From: Alphaproteobacteria bacterium
GTDB lineage: Bacteria; Pseudomonadota; Alphaproteobacteria; CACIAM-22H2
Reading direction: 5' to 3'
Length of the DNA stretch: 64,000 bases
Assembly: GCA_016793165.1 (NCBI GenBank)
Contig: JAEULA010000008.1
Span: 1 to 64,000 of the forward strand
This document shows positions 23,798 to 31,440 of this stretch, piece after piece (within the stretch, counting starts at the first letter, position 1; each line of letters opens with the position of its first letter). Both the position numbers and the translations under genes were made by a program. Under the pieces are notes generated by a model. It saw nothing but the letters and a program-made list of their open reading frames with translations. It did not search any database and was not told the DNA's origin.

Positions 23798-24937
23798 ATG
23801 ACGGCCACGATCAAGAAGAACGGACTCGGCATGGGCAGGATCGAATCGTCCCGCCGACGGGTGCTCGCGGGCTCGCTGGCGCTCGCCGCCGGCGCCTTCC
23901 CGACGCCCGCCATCGTCCAGACCCGGCGCAAGGTGAAGATGGCCTACGGCGTGCCGACGATCGATTCGGCCGACGGCGGCTTCTTCAATTCCATTCCGAT
24001 GGGAGCGGGCTTCTATGCCGACGAGGGGCTGGAGGTCGAGATCCTGACTCTCAACGGCGCCGGCGCCGCGATCAACATGCTGGCGACCGGCCAGTGCGAG
24101 TTCACCACGCATGGTGCGGCCGGGCTGCTCGCCGGCGTCGGCCAGGGCGTGCCGTTCCGCGCCTTCATCGTCCAGGTCCCGGACAACTTCTACTCGATCG
24201 GCGTCGATGCCGAGAGCGGCATCAAGCGGATCGAGGATCTCAAGGGCAAGACGATCGGCGTCCCGGCGCTGGGCGGCAGCCCGTTCGTCCTGATCAAGGC
24301 GGTCATCCGCCAGCTCGGATGGGACCCGAACAAGGACGTGACCTACCAGGCGGTCGGCGTCGGGCTGCCGGCCTACGATGCGCTGAAGCGCGACCGCGTC
24401 CAGGCGATCCTCGCGTGGGACGCGCCCTTCGCGACCTACACCGCCAACGGCGCCAATCTGCGGCTGTTCCAGCCCAATCCGCTGCCGCAGGTCGGCTTCA
24501 CCCATTCGACCAACGTCGCCCTCTCGGTGCTCGAGAAGGAGCCGGCCCTGGTCGCGTCGATGACGCGGGCGCTGCTGCGCTCGCTGATCTTCATGGCGGC
24601 GGCGCCGCAGGAGGAGCTGTCCCGCCTCCACTTCAAGATCTATCCGACCTCGCGCTCTCCGGGCCTTTCCGACGAGCAGCTGTCGAAGGTCGAGAAGATG
24701 CGGATGGCGGCCCGTCTCGCGAACATGCGCTTCGACAAGCGCGTGTTCTCGCGCGAGGAACGTCTCGGCGACGAGACCGACGCGCGCATCGCGATCGGCC
24801 GCGACCTGCTGTTCGAGGGCGGCGAGATCAAGGAGGCCGCACCGATCGAGCGCTACTTCACGCGGCAGTTCCTCGGCGAGGTCGACAAGATCGACTTCGC
24901 CGCGGAGATCGCGCGCGCTCGGGCGTTCAAGGCCTGA
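23798..24937 (+). CDS. NMT1/SsuA-type ABC binding protein (paralogue 1)
   Basis: 379 residues with a Tat-like leader: SRRRVLAGSLALAAGAF followed by PTPAIVQ. The mature part has KVKMAYGVPTIDSADGGFF, GFYADEGLEVEILTLNG, GQCEFTTHGAAGLLAGVGQG and EDLKGKTIGVPALGGSP, typical of NMT1/THI5-like receptors paired with SsuB/SsuC-type transporters. A second gene at 28570 encodes a clear full-length paralogue with the same leader and many identical stretches. GGAGGAA precedes ATG 23798. A 13-bp perfect hairpin follows the stop. Ligand unknown; enzymes nearby suggest an aromatic or branched organic acid. Confidence 0.88.
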   Translation: MTATIKKNGLGMGRIESSRRRVLAGSLALAAGAFPTPAIVQTRRKVKMAYGVPTIDSADGGFFNSIPMGAGFYADEGLEVEILTLNGAGAAINMLATGQCEFTTHGAAGLLAGVGQGVPFRAFIVQVPDNFYSIGVDAESGIKRIEDLKGKTIGVPALGGSPFVLIKAVIRQLGWDPNKDVTYQAVGVGLPAYDALKRDRVQAILAWDAPFATYTANGANLRLFQPNPLPQVGFTHSTNVALSVLEKEPALVASMTRALLRSLIFMAAAPQEELSRLHFKIYPTSRSPGLSDEQLSKVEKMRMAARLANMRFDKRVFSREERLGDETDARIAIGRDLLFEGGEIKEAAPIERYFTRQFLGEVDKIDFAAEIARARAFKA

Positions 24938-24943
24938 GCCGGC

Positions 24944-24973
24944 GCCGCGCCCGCCCGAGCGGGCGGGCGCGGC
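24944..24973 (+). promoter_or_regulatory. 13-bp perfect hairpin after binding-protein gene 1
   Basis: 24944-24956 pairs perfectly with 24961-24973, loop GAGC, seven bases after the binding-protein stop. No U-run, so it may stabilise the upstream mRNA or partly attenuate the hydratase and ligase genes that follow 108 bases later. It is the strongest of five such hairpins in the window. Confidence 0.55.
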
Positions 24974-25080
24974 ATCCGCAAGGGATGCGTGCTGCCGCGC
25001 GACCAAGGCGGGCATCGCTCGCGCTTCGCCTCCGAACCTCTCCCGCATCCCGGTCATCCCGTCCCCGAAAGCAGACACCG

Positions 25081-25608
25081 ATGGATACGCAAGCCAACTA
25101 CGACCGCTACAAGGACATGCGCGGCGACCCCGTCGTCGCGCCGATGCCGCTCGAGCGCGACACGCTGCGCCGGTTCGCACAGGCGATCATGGATTCGGAC
25201 CCTACGTATTTCGACGAGGCGCATGCCGCGAGGACGAAGTACGGAAGCCTGGTCGCGCCGCCGCTCTATCCGGTGCATGCCTTCCGGCGACCCGCCGGGA
25301 CGCCGGATCCGTTGGACGCCCTCGCGGAGAACCGCGACGCCGACGGCACGCAAGGCAGCATGGGTGTCGGCTACGGCCTGCCCGCGGTCGATATGCCGTA
25401 TCGACGACTGCTCAACGGCGGCAACGAGATCGAGTTCTACCGCGCGCTCAAGGTCGGCGAGGTCGCCGTGGCGCAGCCGCGCTACGTGGAGGTGACCCTG
25501 AAGCAGGGCAAGAGCGGCAACCTGCTGCTCGTGGTGATCGAGACCCGGTTCACGACCGAGGCGGGCGAGTTGCTGCTGATCAACAAGCAGACGCTGATCT
25601 GGAGGTGA
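25081..25608 (+). CDS. hot-dog dehydratase, MaoC N-terminal (FAS1-like) type
   Basis: A 175-residue hot-dog protein of the MaoC_dehydrat_N kind: VVAPMPLERDTLRRFAQAIMDSDPTYFDEAHA, YGSLVAPPLYPVHAF, LNGGNEIEFYRALKVGE. This half normally lacks the catalytic Asp/His pair and forms a heterodimer with a catalytic partner, here the next gene, whose ribosome site sits at the end of this reading frame. Together they should add or remove water at the 2,3 position of an acyl-CoA. ATG 25081 is taken because the conserved sequence begins directly there. Confidence 0.82.
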   Translation: MDTQANYDRYKDMRGDPVVAPMPLERDTLRRFAQAIMDSDPTYFDEAHAARTKYGSLVAPPLYPVHAFRRPAGTPDPLDALAENRDADGTQGSMGVGYGLPAVDMPYRRLLNGGNEIEFYRALKVGEVAVAQPRYVEVTLKQGKSGNLLLVVIETRFTTEAGELLLINKQTLIWR

Positions 25609-25613
25609 CCGCC

Positions 25614-26111
25614 ATGTCGCTCTGCTTCGACGATTTCCCGATCGGCGCCAAGCTGCCGTCGCTGACCAAGGGGCCGATGAGCCCCGTGCACATCATGCGC
25701 TGGTCGGCGGCGATCGAGAACTTCCACCGCATCCATTACGACCGCAGCTTCGCGGTCGAGCACGACAAGCTGCCCGACATCCTCGTCAACGGCTCGTGGA
25801 AGCAGCACGTGATGGTCCAGCTTCTGAAGGACGGCCTCGGTCCGGACGGCTGGCTGTGGAAGATCCAGTTCCGCTACAAGATGATGGACGTCGCCTGGGA
25901 CACGCTGCACGCCCATGCCGAGGTTATCGACCGCCGCGAGATCGACGGTCTCGGGTTCCTGCAATGCCGCCTGGCGCTGCTCAACCAGCGGGACCAGGTC
26001 TCCACGGCGGGCTTTGCCGTCGGCGTGGTGCCGCTCAAGGGCGGGCGCAGGCCGCCCTATCCGTTCGTCCCGAAGCCGGATTACGACGTCTTCAAGGCGC
26101 CGGCGGAGTGA
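25614..26111 (+). CDS. MaoC-like hot-dog hydratase, catalytic partner
   Basis: 165 residues. FPIGAKLPSLTKGPMSPVHIMRWSAAIENFHRIHYDRSFA carries the hydratase motif (the N..H.D region with the His expected to be catalytic); LVNGSWKQHVMVQLL matches the usual GLL helix. I prefer ATG 25614 over the in-frame GTG 25605, because GGAGG at 25601-25605 is then eight bases away. It completes a two-chain 3-hydroxyacyl-CoA (or mesaconyl/itaconyl-type) hydratase with the preceding gene. The acyl chain is not identifiable. Confidence 0.82.
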   Translation: MSLCFDDFPIGAKLPSLTKGPMSPVHIMRWSAAIENFHRIHYDRSFAVEHDKLPDILVNGSWKQHVMVQLLKDGLGPDGWLWKIQFRYKMMDVAWDTLHAHAEVIDRREIDGLGFLQCRLALLNQRDQVSTAGFAVGVVPLKGGRRPPYPFVPKPDYDVFKAPAE

Positions 26112-26116
26112 GCGCA

Positions 26117-27655
26117 ATGGCCGTCACGCTGAGCGAGGTTCTCGCCCACGACGTCCGGCACCATGCGGACAAGGTCGCGGTCACGCTCGACGACCGCGGC
26201 TTGACCTACGCGCAGCTCGCCCGCAGCGTCGAGGAGGCGCGACGCTTCCTGGCGCCGCATGTCGGGCCGGGCGATCGCGTCGCGCTGTGGCTGCCGAACT
26301 CCTTCGCGTGGATCGCGGCGTTCCTGGCGCTCGCCTCGCTCAAGGCGGTCTCGGTGCCGGTCAACACGCGTCTCACCACGAGCGAACTCGCGGTGATCCT
26401 CGACGATGCCGAGGTGCGGGTCGTGCTCGCCGATCCCGCCTATCGCGGCCGCGACTACGTTGCGGAGGCCTGCGAAACCCGTGCGGCGCGCTTGCCGACG
26501 GTCATCTCGGCGAGCGACGCCTCGACGCCGAACGGCTGGACGCTCGCCCGATCGGGTGCCCGCCCCTGGGTGTCGTCGCCGATGGACGCGCCGGACGTGT
26601 TCTGCATCCAGTACACCTCGGGCACCACCTCGACGCCCAAGGGCGTGATGCTGACGGAGGCACTCTACCTGCAGACGGCGCGGCACGTCGTGCGCTGCCA
26701 GATGCTGACGCCGAACCGCAGCTTCATGAGCGCTGCGCCCTTCTTCCATTGCAGCGGCAGCATGCACGCGATCACGTGCACGCTGCTCGCGGGCTGCAGC
26801 CTTCATTCGGTGACCGCCTGGGACCCGGAGTACTTCCTCTCGCTGATCGCCCGTCATCGCGGCGAGACCGGGCACGGCGTTTTCTTCCGCGACATCGTCG
26901 CGCTCGGCGCCGAAAAGGCGCGCGGCCCCTTGTCGACGATGAAGGTCGCCTACGACATCGGCGGTCCGGATTTCGTCCGTCGCCTGCACGGCGAGTTCGG
27001 GATCACCGGGATCTGCAACATCTACGGAATGACGGAGACCGGCGGGAACTTCACGATGTGGTTCCCCGACGACGACCTGGACCGGCGTATCGTGCTGAAC
27101 GGGCGACCGCAGGTCGGCAACCGGATCCGGATCGTCGATCCGGCGTCGGGTGCGGTGCTCGGGCCGGACCAGCAGGGCGAGATCCAGATGAAGGGCGCGA
27201 CCCTGACGCCGGGCTACTACCGCCGGCCGGAGGCCAACGCCGCGGCCTTCACCGCCGACGGCTGGTTCCGATCCGGGGACCTCGGCACGCTCAATGCCGA
27301 CAACGAGCTGCACTTCATCGCCCGACTGCGCGACATCGTTCGCGTCGGCGGCGAGAACGTCTCGCCAGTCGAGGTCGAGCTGGCGGTGCAGGTCGTCACC
27401 GGCCTCAAGGAGTTCAGCGTGATCGGTGTTCCGGATCCGCGCCTGGGCGAGGTCGTCGCGCTCGTCGTGCTCGACGCCGCGGCCGATGGCGACTGGAAGG
27501 CGACGCAGGGTGAGCTCGCGAAGCGGCTCGCCGGGTTCAAGCTGCCGCGGCACGTCTATGCCGCCGCCACGATGCCGATGACGGCGACGAACAAGGTGCA
27601 GCGCGCGACGCTGCAGAAATGGGCCCGCGAGGGCCGCCTCAGGCGGATCGTCTGA
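26117..27655 (+). CDS. AMP-forming acyl-CoA ligase
   Basis: A 512-residue ANL-family ligase. ATP-binding P-loop YTSGTTSTPKGVMLTE, A5 motif YGMTETGG, A7 GWFRSGDLGTLN, A8 hinge RLRDIVRVGGENVSPVEVE and the C-terminal catalytic lysine in TATNKVQR are all present. It should activate an imported carboxylic acid to its CoA thioester for the hydratase pair and the lyase in the same unit. GGAG at 26105-26108 supports ATG 26117 over the in-frame GTG 26108. Substrate not predictable beyond a carboxylate. Confidence 0.92.
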   Translation: MAVTLSEVLAHDVRHHADKVAVTLDDRGLTYAQLARSVEEARRFLAPHVGPGDRVALWLPNSFAWIAAFLALASLKAVSVPVNTRLTTSELAVILDDAEVRVVLADPAYRGRDYVAEACETRAARLPTVISASDASTPNGWTLARSGARPWVSSPMDAPDVFCIQYTSGTTSTPKGVMLTEALYLQTARHVVRCQMLTPNRSFMSAAPFFHCSGSMHAITCTLLAGCSLHSVTAWDPEYFLSLIARHRGETGHGVFFRDIVALGAEKARGPLSTMKVAYDIGGPDFVRRLHGEFGITGICNIYGMTETGGNFTMWFPDDDLDRRIVLNGRPQVGNRIRIVDPASGAVLGPDQQGEIQMKGATLTPGYYRRPEANAAAFTADGWFRSGDLGTLNADNELHFIARLRDIVRVGGENVSPVEVELAVQVVTGLKEFSVIGVPDPRLGEVVALVVLDAAADGDWKATQGELAKRLAGFKLPRHVYAAATMPMTATNKVQRATLQKWAREGRLRRIV

Positions 27656-27679
27656 GCGCCGGACGGAAGGAAACGAGCG

Positions 27680-28498
27680 ATGCGAATCTGGCACCAGAGC
27701 TTCACGGTCCTCGAGGACCTGCCGCCGTACACCGAGCGCATCCGGGCGCATGCGAGGAAGCTGCTGGGAGCAGGCAACGAGCTGGTGCTGCACGGGCAGA
27801 TCCCCGGGACCTTCCCGACCAACTATCCCGGCAACGACGTCAGCCAGAACCTGCTGTTCCATCTCCACGGCATCCAATGGATGCTCGCCGCGATGCAGGC
27901 GGAGGAGCAGGGCTACGACGCCTACCTGATCTGCACGATCCCGGACCCGATGCTCTGGGAGATCCGCGGGCTGCTCGACATCCCGACCATCGGCTACGGC
28001 GAGTCGGCGTTCCAGCTCGCCTGCAGGCTCGGCCGCAAGTTCGGGATTCTCACCTTCATCGACCGCATCCGCGCCTATTCCGAGGACCAGGTCGCGCGCG
28101 AAGGGCTCGCGTCGCGCTTCGCGGGCGTCTACTCGGGCCGCAACAGCTTCCAGGACATCCAGGGCGGCTTCGACAAGCCGGGACCGGTGATCGACCGCTT
28201 CCGAGAGGACGCGCGCGCGCTCATCCGCCAGGGCGCCGACGCGATCGTGTGCGGCGGCATGCCGCTCGACATCCTGATGGCGACCGAGGGCGTCAACCAG
28301 GTCGACGACGTGCCGGTGATCGACGGCCTCGCGGCGAGCATCAAGACGGCGGAGATGATGGTCGAACTGCGCGCCAAGGCGGGGATGGCGCCGTGCCGGC
28401 GCGGCTTCTACGGGGCGCGGCCGCCGCGCGAGCGGCTCGAGCAGGTGCTGAAGTTCTACGGGATCGACCGGCTCAAGAACAGCTGGAAGGACGCCTAG
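27680..28498 (+). CDS. Asp/Glu/hydantoin racemase-superfamily protein
   Basis: 272 residues. The superfamily's two active-site cysteines appear as C85 (AYLICTIPDP) and C191 (AIVCGGMPLDIL) in a pseudo-symmetric two-lobe layout, with PTIGYGESAFQLACRLG and KFGILTF between. It could racemise or isomerise an acid (aspartate, hydantoin, maleate or arylmalonate are known substrates). GGAAGG lies before ATG 27680. It sits between the ligase and the second binding protein. In a genome that also has D-hydantoinase and D-carbamoylase, a hydantoin-racemase-like role is possible but not shown. Confidence 0.75.
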   Translation: MRIWHQSFTVLEDLPPYTERIRAHARKLLGAGNELVLHGQIPGTFPTNYPGNDVSQNLLFHLHGIQWMLAAMQAEEQGYDAYLICTIPDPMLWEIRGLLDIPTIGYGESAFQLACRLGRKFGILTFIDRIRAYSEDQVAREGLASRFAGVYSGRNSFQDIQGGFDKPGPVIDRFREDARALIRQGADAIVCGGMPLDILMATEGVNQVDDVPVIDGLAASIKTAEMMVELRAKAGMAPCRRGFYGARPPRERLEQVLKFYGIDRLKNSWKDA

Positions 28499-28569
28499 CC
28501 GGCGACGCGCGGCGCGTCGCCGCCACGAATCCAATCGACGCCGGGACGGCGCATGGCGAGGAGAATCCG

Positions 28570-29685
28570 ATGACGATCACGACCAAGAGACTGCACCGCC
28601 GTTCGGTCCTGGCGGCCGCGGCGACCCTGCCGCTGGCGCCGGGGCTCGGCGCGCCCGCCATCGCCCAGAGCCGCCGAAAGGTGACACTGGTCTATGCGAT
28701 CCAGACGATCGATTCCGCCGCCGACGGCTTCTTCGGCGCCCTGCCCATCGGCCTCGGCTTCTACGCGGACGAGGGTCTCGACGTCGAAATCCAGACCGTC
28801 GCCGGGGCCGCGGCGGCGGTGAACCTGCTGGTCAATGGACGCGCGGAGTTCACCACCCACGGCACCGCAGGCCTGTTCACCGGCGTCGACAAGGGCGTTC
28901 CGATGAAGGGCTTCATCTGCCAGATCCCGGACTATTTCCTGTCGATCGCCGTCGATCGCAACGGGCCGGTCACCCGGCTCGAGGATCTCAAGGGCAAGAC
29001 GATCGGCGTGCCGGCGGCGTCCGGGTCGCCGATGTTCGTGACCAAGGCGGTCCTCAAGAATCTCGGCTGGGATCCGGACAAGGACGTCGAGTTCCTCGCC
29101 GTCGGCGCGGGCCTGCCGGCGCTTGATGCGTTCAAGCGCGGCCGAGTCCAGGCGCTGGTCGCCTTCGATTCGGTGTTCGCGCTCTTCGAGTACCACGGGG
29201 CGGACTTCCGCTACTTCAGGCCGCCGCCGGTGCCGTCGCTCGGATTCACGCACACCACGAACACCACCCTCTCGGTCCTTGAGAAGGATCCCGCCGTCGC
29301 GCTCGGCGTCGGACGCGCGATGATCAAGTCGCTCGTGTACATGGCGGCGGCGCCGGCGGAGGAGCTGACCAAGCTGCATTTCAAGGTGTTCCCCGCCTCG
29401 CGCTCGAGCTCGATGAGCGAGGCCGAGGCGCTGCGCCTCGATGCCCTGCGGCAGAAGGCGCGCCTCGCCTTCATGCGCCCGAAGCAGCGGGTCTTCGACC
29501 GCACCGAACAGCTCGGCGATGCCACCGACGCCGAGATCATCGGGCAGCGCGATCTCCTGTTCTCGGGGGGCGAGATCAAGACCCAGCACCCGGCGGCCGC
29601 CTATTTCACGCGGCAGTTCATCGCCGAGTACAACAAGCTCGACGTCGCGGCGCTGGTCGAGAAGGCGAAGTCCTACCGCGCCTGA
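28570..29685 (+). CDS. NMT1/SsuA-type ABC binding protein (paralogue 2)
   Basis: 371 residues, clearly paralogous to the protein at 23798: same Tat-like leader (HRRSVLAAAATLPLAPG), same KVTLVYAIQTIDSAADGFF, GLGFYADEGLDVEIQTV, FTTHGTAGLFTGVDKGVPM and RLEDLKGKTIGVPAASGSP. Many lobe-lining positions differ (PALGGSPFVLIK versus PAASGSPMFVTK), which suggests a different but related ligand. There is no second permease or ATPase set, so it probably docks on the single transporter upstream. A strong hairpin follows at 29721. Confidence 0.88.
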   Translation: MTITTKRLHRRSVLAAAATLPLAPGLGAPAIAQSRRKVTLVYAIQTIDSAADGFFGALPIGLGFYADEGLDVEIQTVAGAAAAVNLLVNGRAEFTTHGTAGLFTGVDKGVPMKGFICQIPDYFLSIAVDRNGPVTRLEDLKGKTIGVPAASGSPMFVTKAVLKNLGWDPDKDVEFLAVGAGLPALDAFKRGRVQALVAFDSVFALFEYHGADFRYFRPPPVPSLGFTHTTNTTLSVLEKDPAVALGVGRAMIKSLVYMAAAPAEELTKLHFKVFPASRSSSMSEAEALRLDALRQKARLAFMRPKQRVFDRTEQLGDATDAEIIGQRDLLFSGGEIKTQHPAAAYFTRQFIAEYNKLDVAALVEKAKSYRA

Positions 29686-29720
29686 GCGCGCGCCCCGCGC
29701 AACCCGCGGCCCCGTCGACG

Positions 29721-29744
29721 GCCGCCGCGATCGCGCGCGGCGGC
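29721..29744. promoter_or_regulatory. GC hairpin between convergent genes
   Basis: GCCGCCGCG (29721-29729) pairs perfectly with 29736-29744, loop of six. It lies in the 102-base spacer between the ends of the catabolic operon and of speE. It may end or protect transcripts from both sides; no U-run in either direction. Confidence 0.4.
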
Positions 29745-29787
29745 GGCCGGCCGCGACCACCGGCGTCCGCTCGGCCGCGGCGTCGCC

Positions 29788-30672
29788 TCAGCGGATATGC
29801 GGGTGGACGAAGGCGGGGAGGGCGAAGGCGGCCTGGTGGATGGCGAAGTTGTAGTACTTCGTCTTGCGCAGGCCGGCCGCCGCAATGCGACGGGCGATCG
29901 TGGCGTTGGGCACCGCGCGCAGCTTCGGATTGTCGGACGCCCAGCCCAGCGTCATGAAGCCGCCGTAGTAGGACGGCACCGCCGCGACGTAGAAGCCGAC
30001 GTCCTTGAAGCTCTTCCGCCGCCGGCGATAGGTCATCGTGACCTCGTCCGCCTGCATGAACGGGACGCCGTTCTGATTCACCAGGATGCCGCCCGGCGTC
30101 AGCACGCGATGGCAGTTGCGGTAGAAGCCCTCCGTGAACAGCACCTCGCCCGGGCCGACCGGATCGGTGGAGTCGACGATCACGACGTCGAAGCGCTCGT
30201 CGGTCTCGGCGACGAACCTGGCGCCGTCCGCGATCACCAGATCGGTGCGCCGGTCCCTGAAGGCCTTCTGCGGAATCGACGGCATGTATTCGAGGCACAT
30301 GTCCACGACCGAGCGGTCGATCTCGACCATCGTGACCCTCTGCACCGCCTTGTGGCGCAGCGTCTCGCGCAGGATGCCGCCGTCGCCGCCGCCGATGATG
30401 AGCACCCGCTTCGCGCGGCCATGGGCCACGATCGGCATGTGCGTCATCATCTCGTGGTAGACGTACTCGTCCTTCTCGGTGACCTGGATGATCGAATCCA
30501 GCGCCAGGACCCGGCCATAGGTCGGCGTCTCGAAGATGATCAGGTCCTGATGCGCGGTCCGCTCGCGGTAGAGGACCTTCGTGATCTCGAAGCTCTGCCG
30601 CGCGTGCGGGAAGAGGAGTTCCTGGAACCAGTCGCCCGCGCCCAAGCCGGCGGGCGCAGGCCCGCCGGTCAC
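29788..30672 (-). CDS. speE: spermidine synthase (polyamine aminopropyltransferase)
   Basis: A 294-residue enzyme that transfers the aminopropyl group of decarboxylated S-adenosylmethionine to putrescine. YGRVLALDSIIQVTEKDEYVYHEMM, VLIIGGGDGGILRETLRH, TMVEIDRSVVDMCLEYMP and the catalytic region VIVDSTDPVGPGEVLF are standard. The GTG start overlaps the speD stop (GTGA), so the two enzymes are made together. Length agrees with bacterial SpeE. The last residues, FALPAFVHPHIR, close a normal C-terminus. Confidence 0.95.
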   Translation of the reverse strand: MTGGPAPAGLGAGDWFQELLFPHARQSFEITKVLYRERTAHQDLIIFETPTYGRVLALDSIIQVTEKDEYVYHEMMTHMPIVAHGRAKRVLIIGGGDGGILRETLRHKAVQRVTMVEIDRSVVDMCLEYMPSIPQKAFRDRRTDLVIADGARFVAETDERFDVVIVDSTDPVGPGEVLFTEGFYRNCHRVLTPGGILVNQNGVPFMQADEVTMTYRRRRKSFKDVGFYVAAVPSYYGGFMTLGWASDNPKLRAVPNATIARRIAAAGLRKTKYYNFAIHQAAFALPAFVHPHIR

Positions 30673-31268
30673 GCCAGCACTCCGCGCTTCTGCTCGGAGA
30701 CCTGGATGTTGCCGGGCTGGAACGCGCCCTTGAGCACCGGGATCGACTTGTAGGGATCGGCGACGCCGCACATGAACAGGTCGAGGGCGGCATAGCCGCG
30801 CTCCGGCCAAGTGTGGATCGAGATGTGGCTCTCGGCCAGCACCGCGACGCCGGACAGGCCGGCACCGGGGCCGAAATGATGCAGGTGGATGTGCAGCAGC
30901 GTGGCGCCCGACACCTCGACGCACTCGCGCAGCGTACGGTCCGTGAGCTCGAGGTCGCCGAGATTGGTGGCGTCCCACAGCTCCACGAGCAGGTGGGTTC
31001 CCGCGAACTTCACGCCGTTGCGCTCGATGAAGTGGTCCTTCTGGACCTCGCCGTGGACGCTGGACCCGTGCAGGGCGGCGCCGTGAAGGCTGGCGCCGTG
31101 CATGCCGGCCCCGTGCAGGGCGGTGGTGTTGCTGCGCTCGTCGGAGGACGGCGAGAGGGGCTCGGTTGTCACCAGAGCCGGGGTTGCAAGTGCGACGTTC
31201 GACTGCTGCTTGAAAGCGGCACCACGCCGACCACCCGGGACCACGCCCAGCTTCGTGACCTTGCCCAT
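30669..31268 (-). CDS. speD: S-adenosylmethionine decarboxylase proenzyme with HG-repeat extension
   Basis: 199 residues. The core (residue 88 on: FAGTHLLVELWDATNLGD) is a class 1b AdoMetDC; self-cleavage should occur at E146-S147 in LAESHISIHTWPERGYAALDLF, making the pyruvoyl group on S147. About 85 residues precede the core, including five pentapeptide-like units LHGAG, MHGAS, LHGAA, LHGSS, VHGEV (51-75), absent from ordinary SpeD. ATG 31268 is the likeliest start although GGAGG is 14 bases away; an upstream ATG at 31355 would add a poorly conserved leader. It supplies decarboxylated AdoMet to SpeE. Confidence 0.9.
   Translation of the reverse strand: MGKVTKLGVVPGGRRGAAFKQQSNVALATPALVTTEPLSPSSDERSNTTALHGAGMHGASLHGAALHGSSVHGEVQKDHFIERNGVKFAGTHLLVELWDATNLGDLELTDRTLRECVEVSGATLLHIHLHHFGPGAGLSGVAVLAESHISIHTWPERGYAALDLFMCGVADPYKSIPVLKGAFQPGNIQVSEQKRGVLA
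31050..31118 (-). repeat. degenerate 15-bp tandem repeat in speD (HG repeats)
   Basis: Five tandem copies of a 15-base unit encode [LMV]HG[AS]x in the N-terminal extension of SpeD. Copies differ at third positions, so the repeat is old enough to have drifted while the His-Gly spacing is kept, which suggests selection at protein level. Confidence 0.7.
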
Positions 31269-31291
31269 CTCTAGTCCATCATCCTCCAGGA

Positions 31292-31309
31292 GTCGCCGCA
31301 CGCGGCGAC
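31292..31309 (-). promoter_or_regulatory. hairpin in the speD leader
   Basis: GTCGCCGC and GCGGCGAC are perfectly complementary with a two-base centre (in practice a 7-bp stem and a 4-base loop), ending four bases before the GGAGG of speD. A three-codon frame (ATG ATG GAC TAG) starts directly after the GGAGG and ends before the speD ATG. Both features could tune translation; no experimental parallel is known to me. Confidence 0.35.
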
Positions 31310-31354
31310 AAAGTTGCAGGTCGCGCTTTTTGGGACCTAGCCCCCCGTGATGCA

Positions 31355-31388
31355 AGAAAAAACTCGGGACGCGGACGAAGAATCCCGG
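31355..31388 (-). terminator. possible terminator after the acyl-CoA dehydrogenase gene
   Basis: Read on the minus strand, CGGGA and TCCCG flank a 13-base loop and are followed two bases later by TTTTTT (31362-31357). The stem is only 5 bp, so termination may be partial. It would separate the dehydrogenase operon from speD. Confidence 0.35.
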
Positions 31389-31440
31389 TCGCCGTCATGC
31401 GCCTGCCACCTCGGCGTCGCACGATATCGTTTACGCGCCG

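Noticed and set aside
31269-31282. Three-codon leader peptide MMD before speD as a real gene
   Set aside because: It begins directly at the GGAGG with almost no spacing, so independent translation is doubtful; noted only as a possible tuning element.
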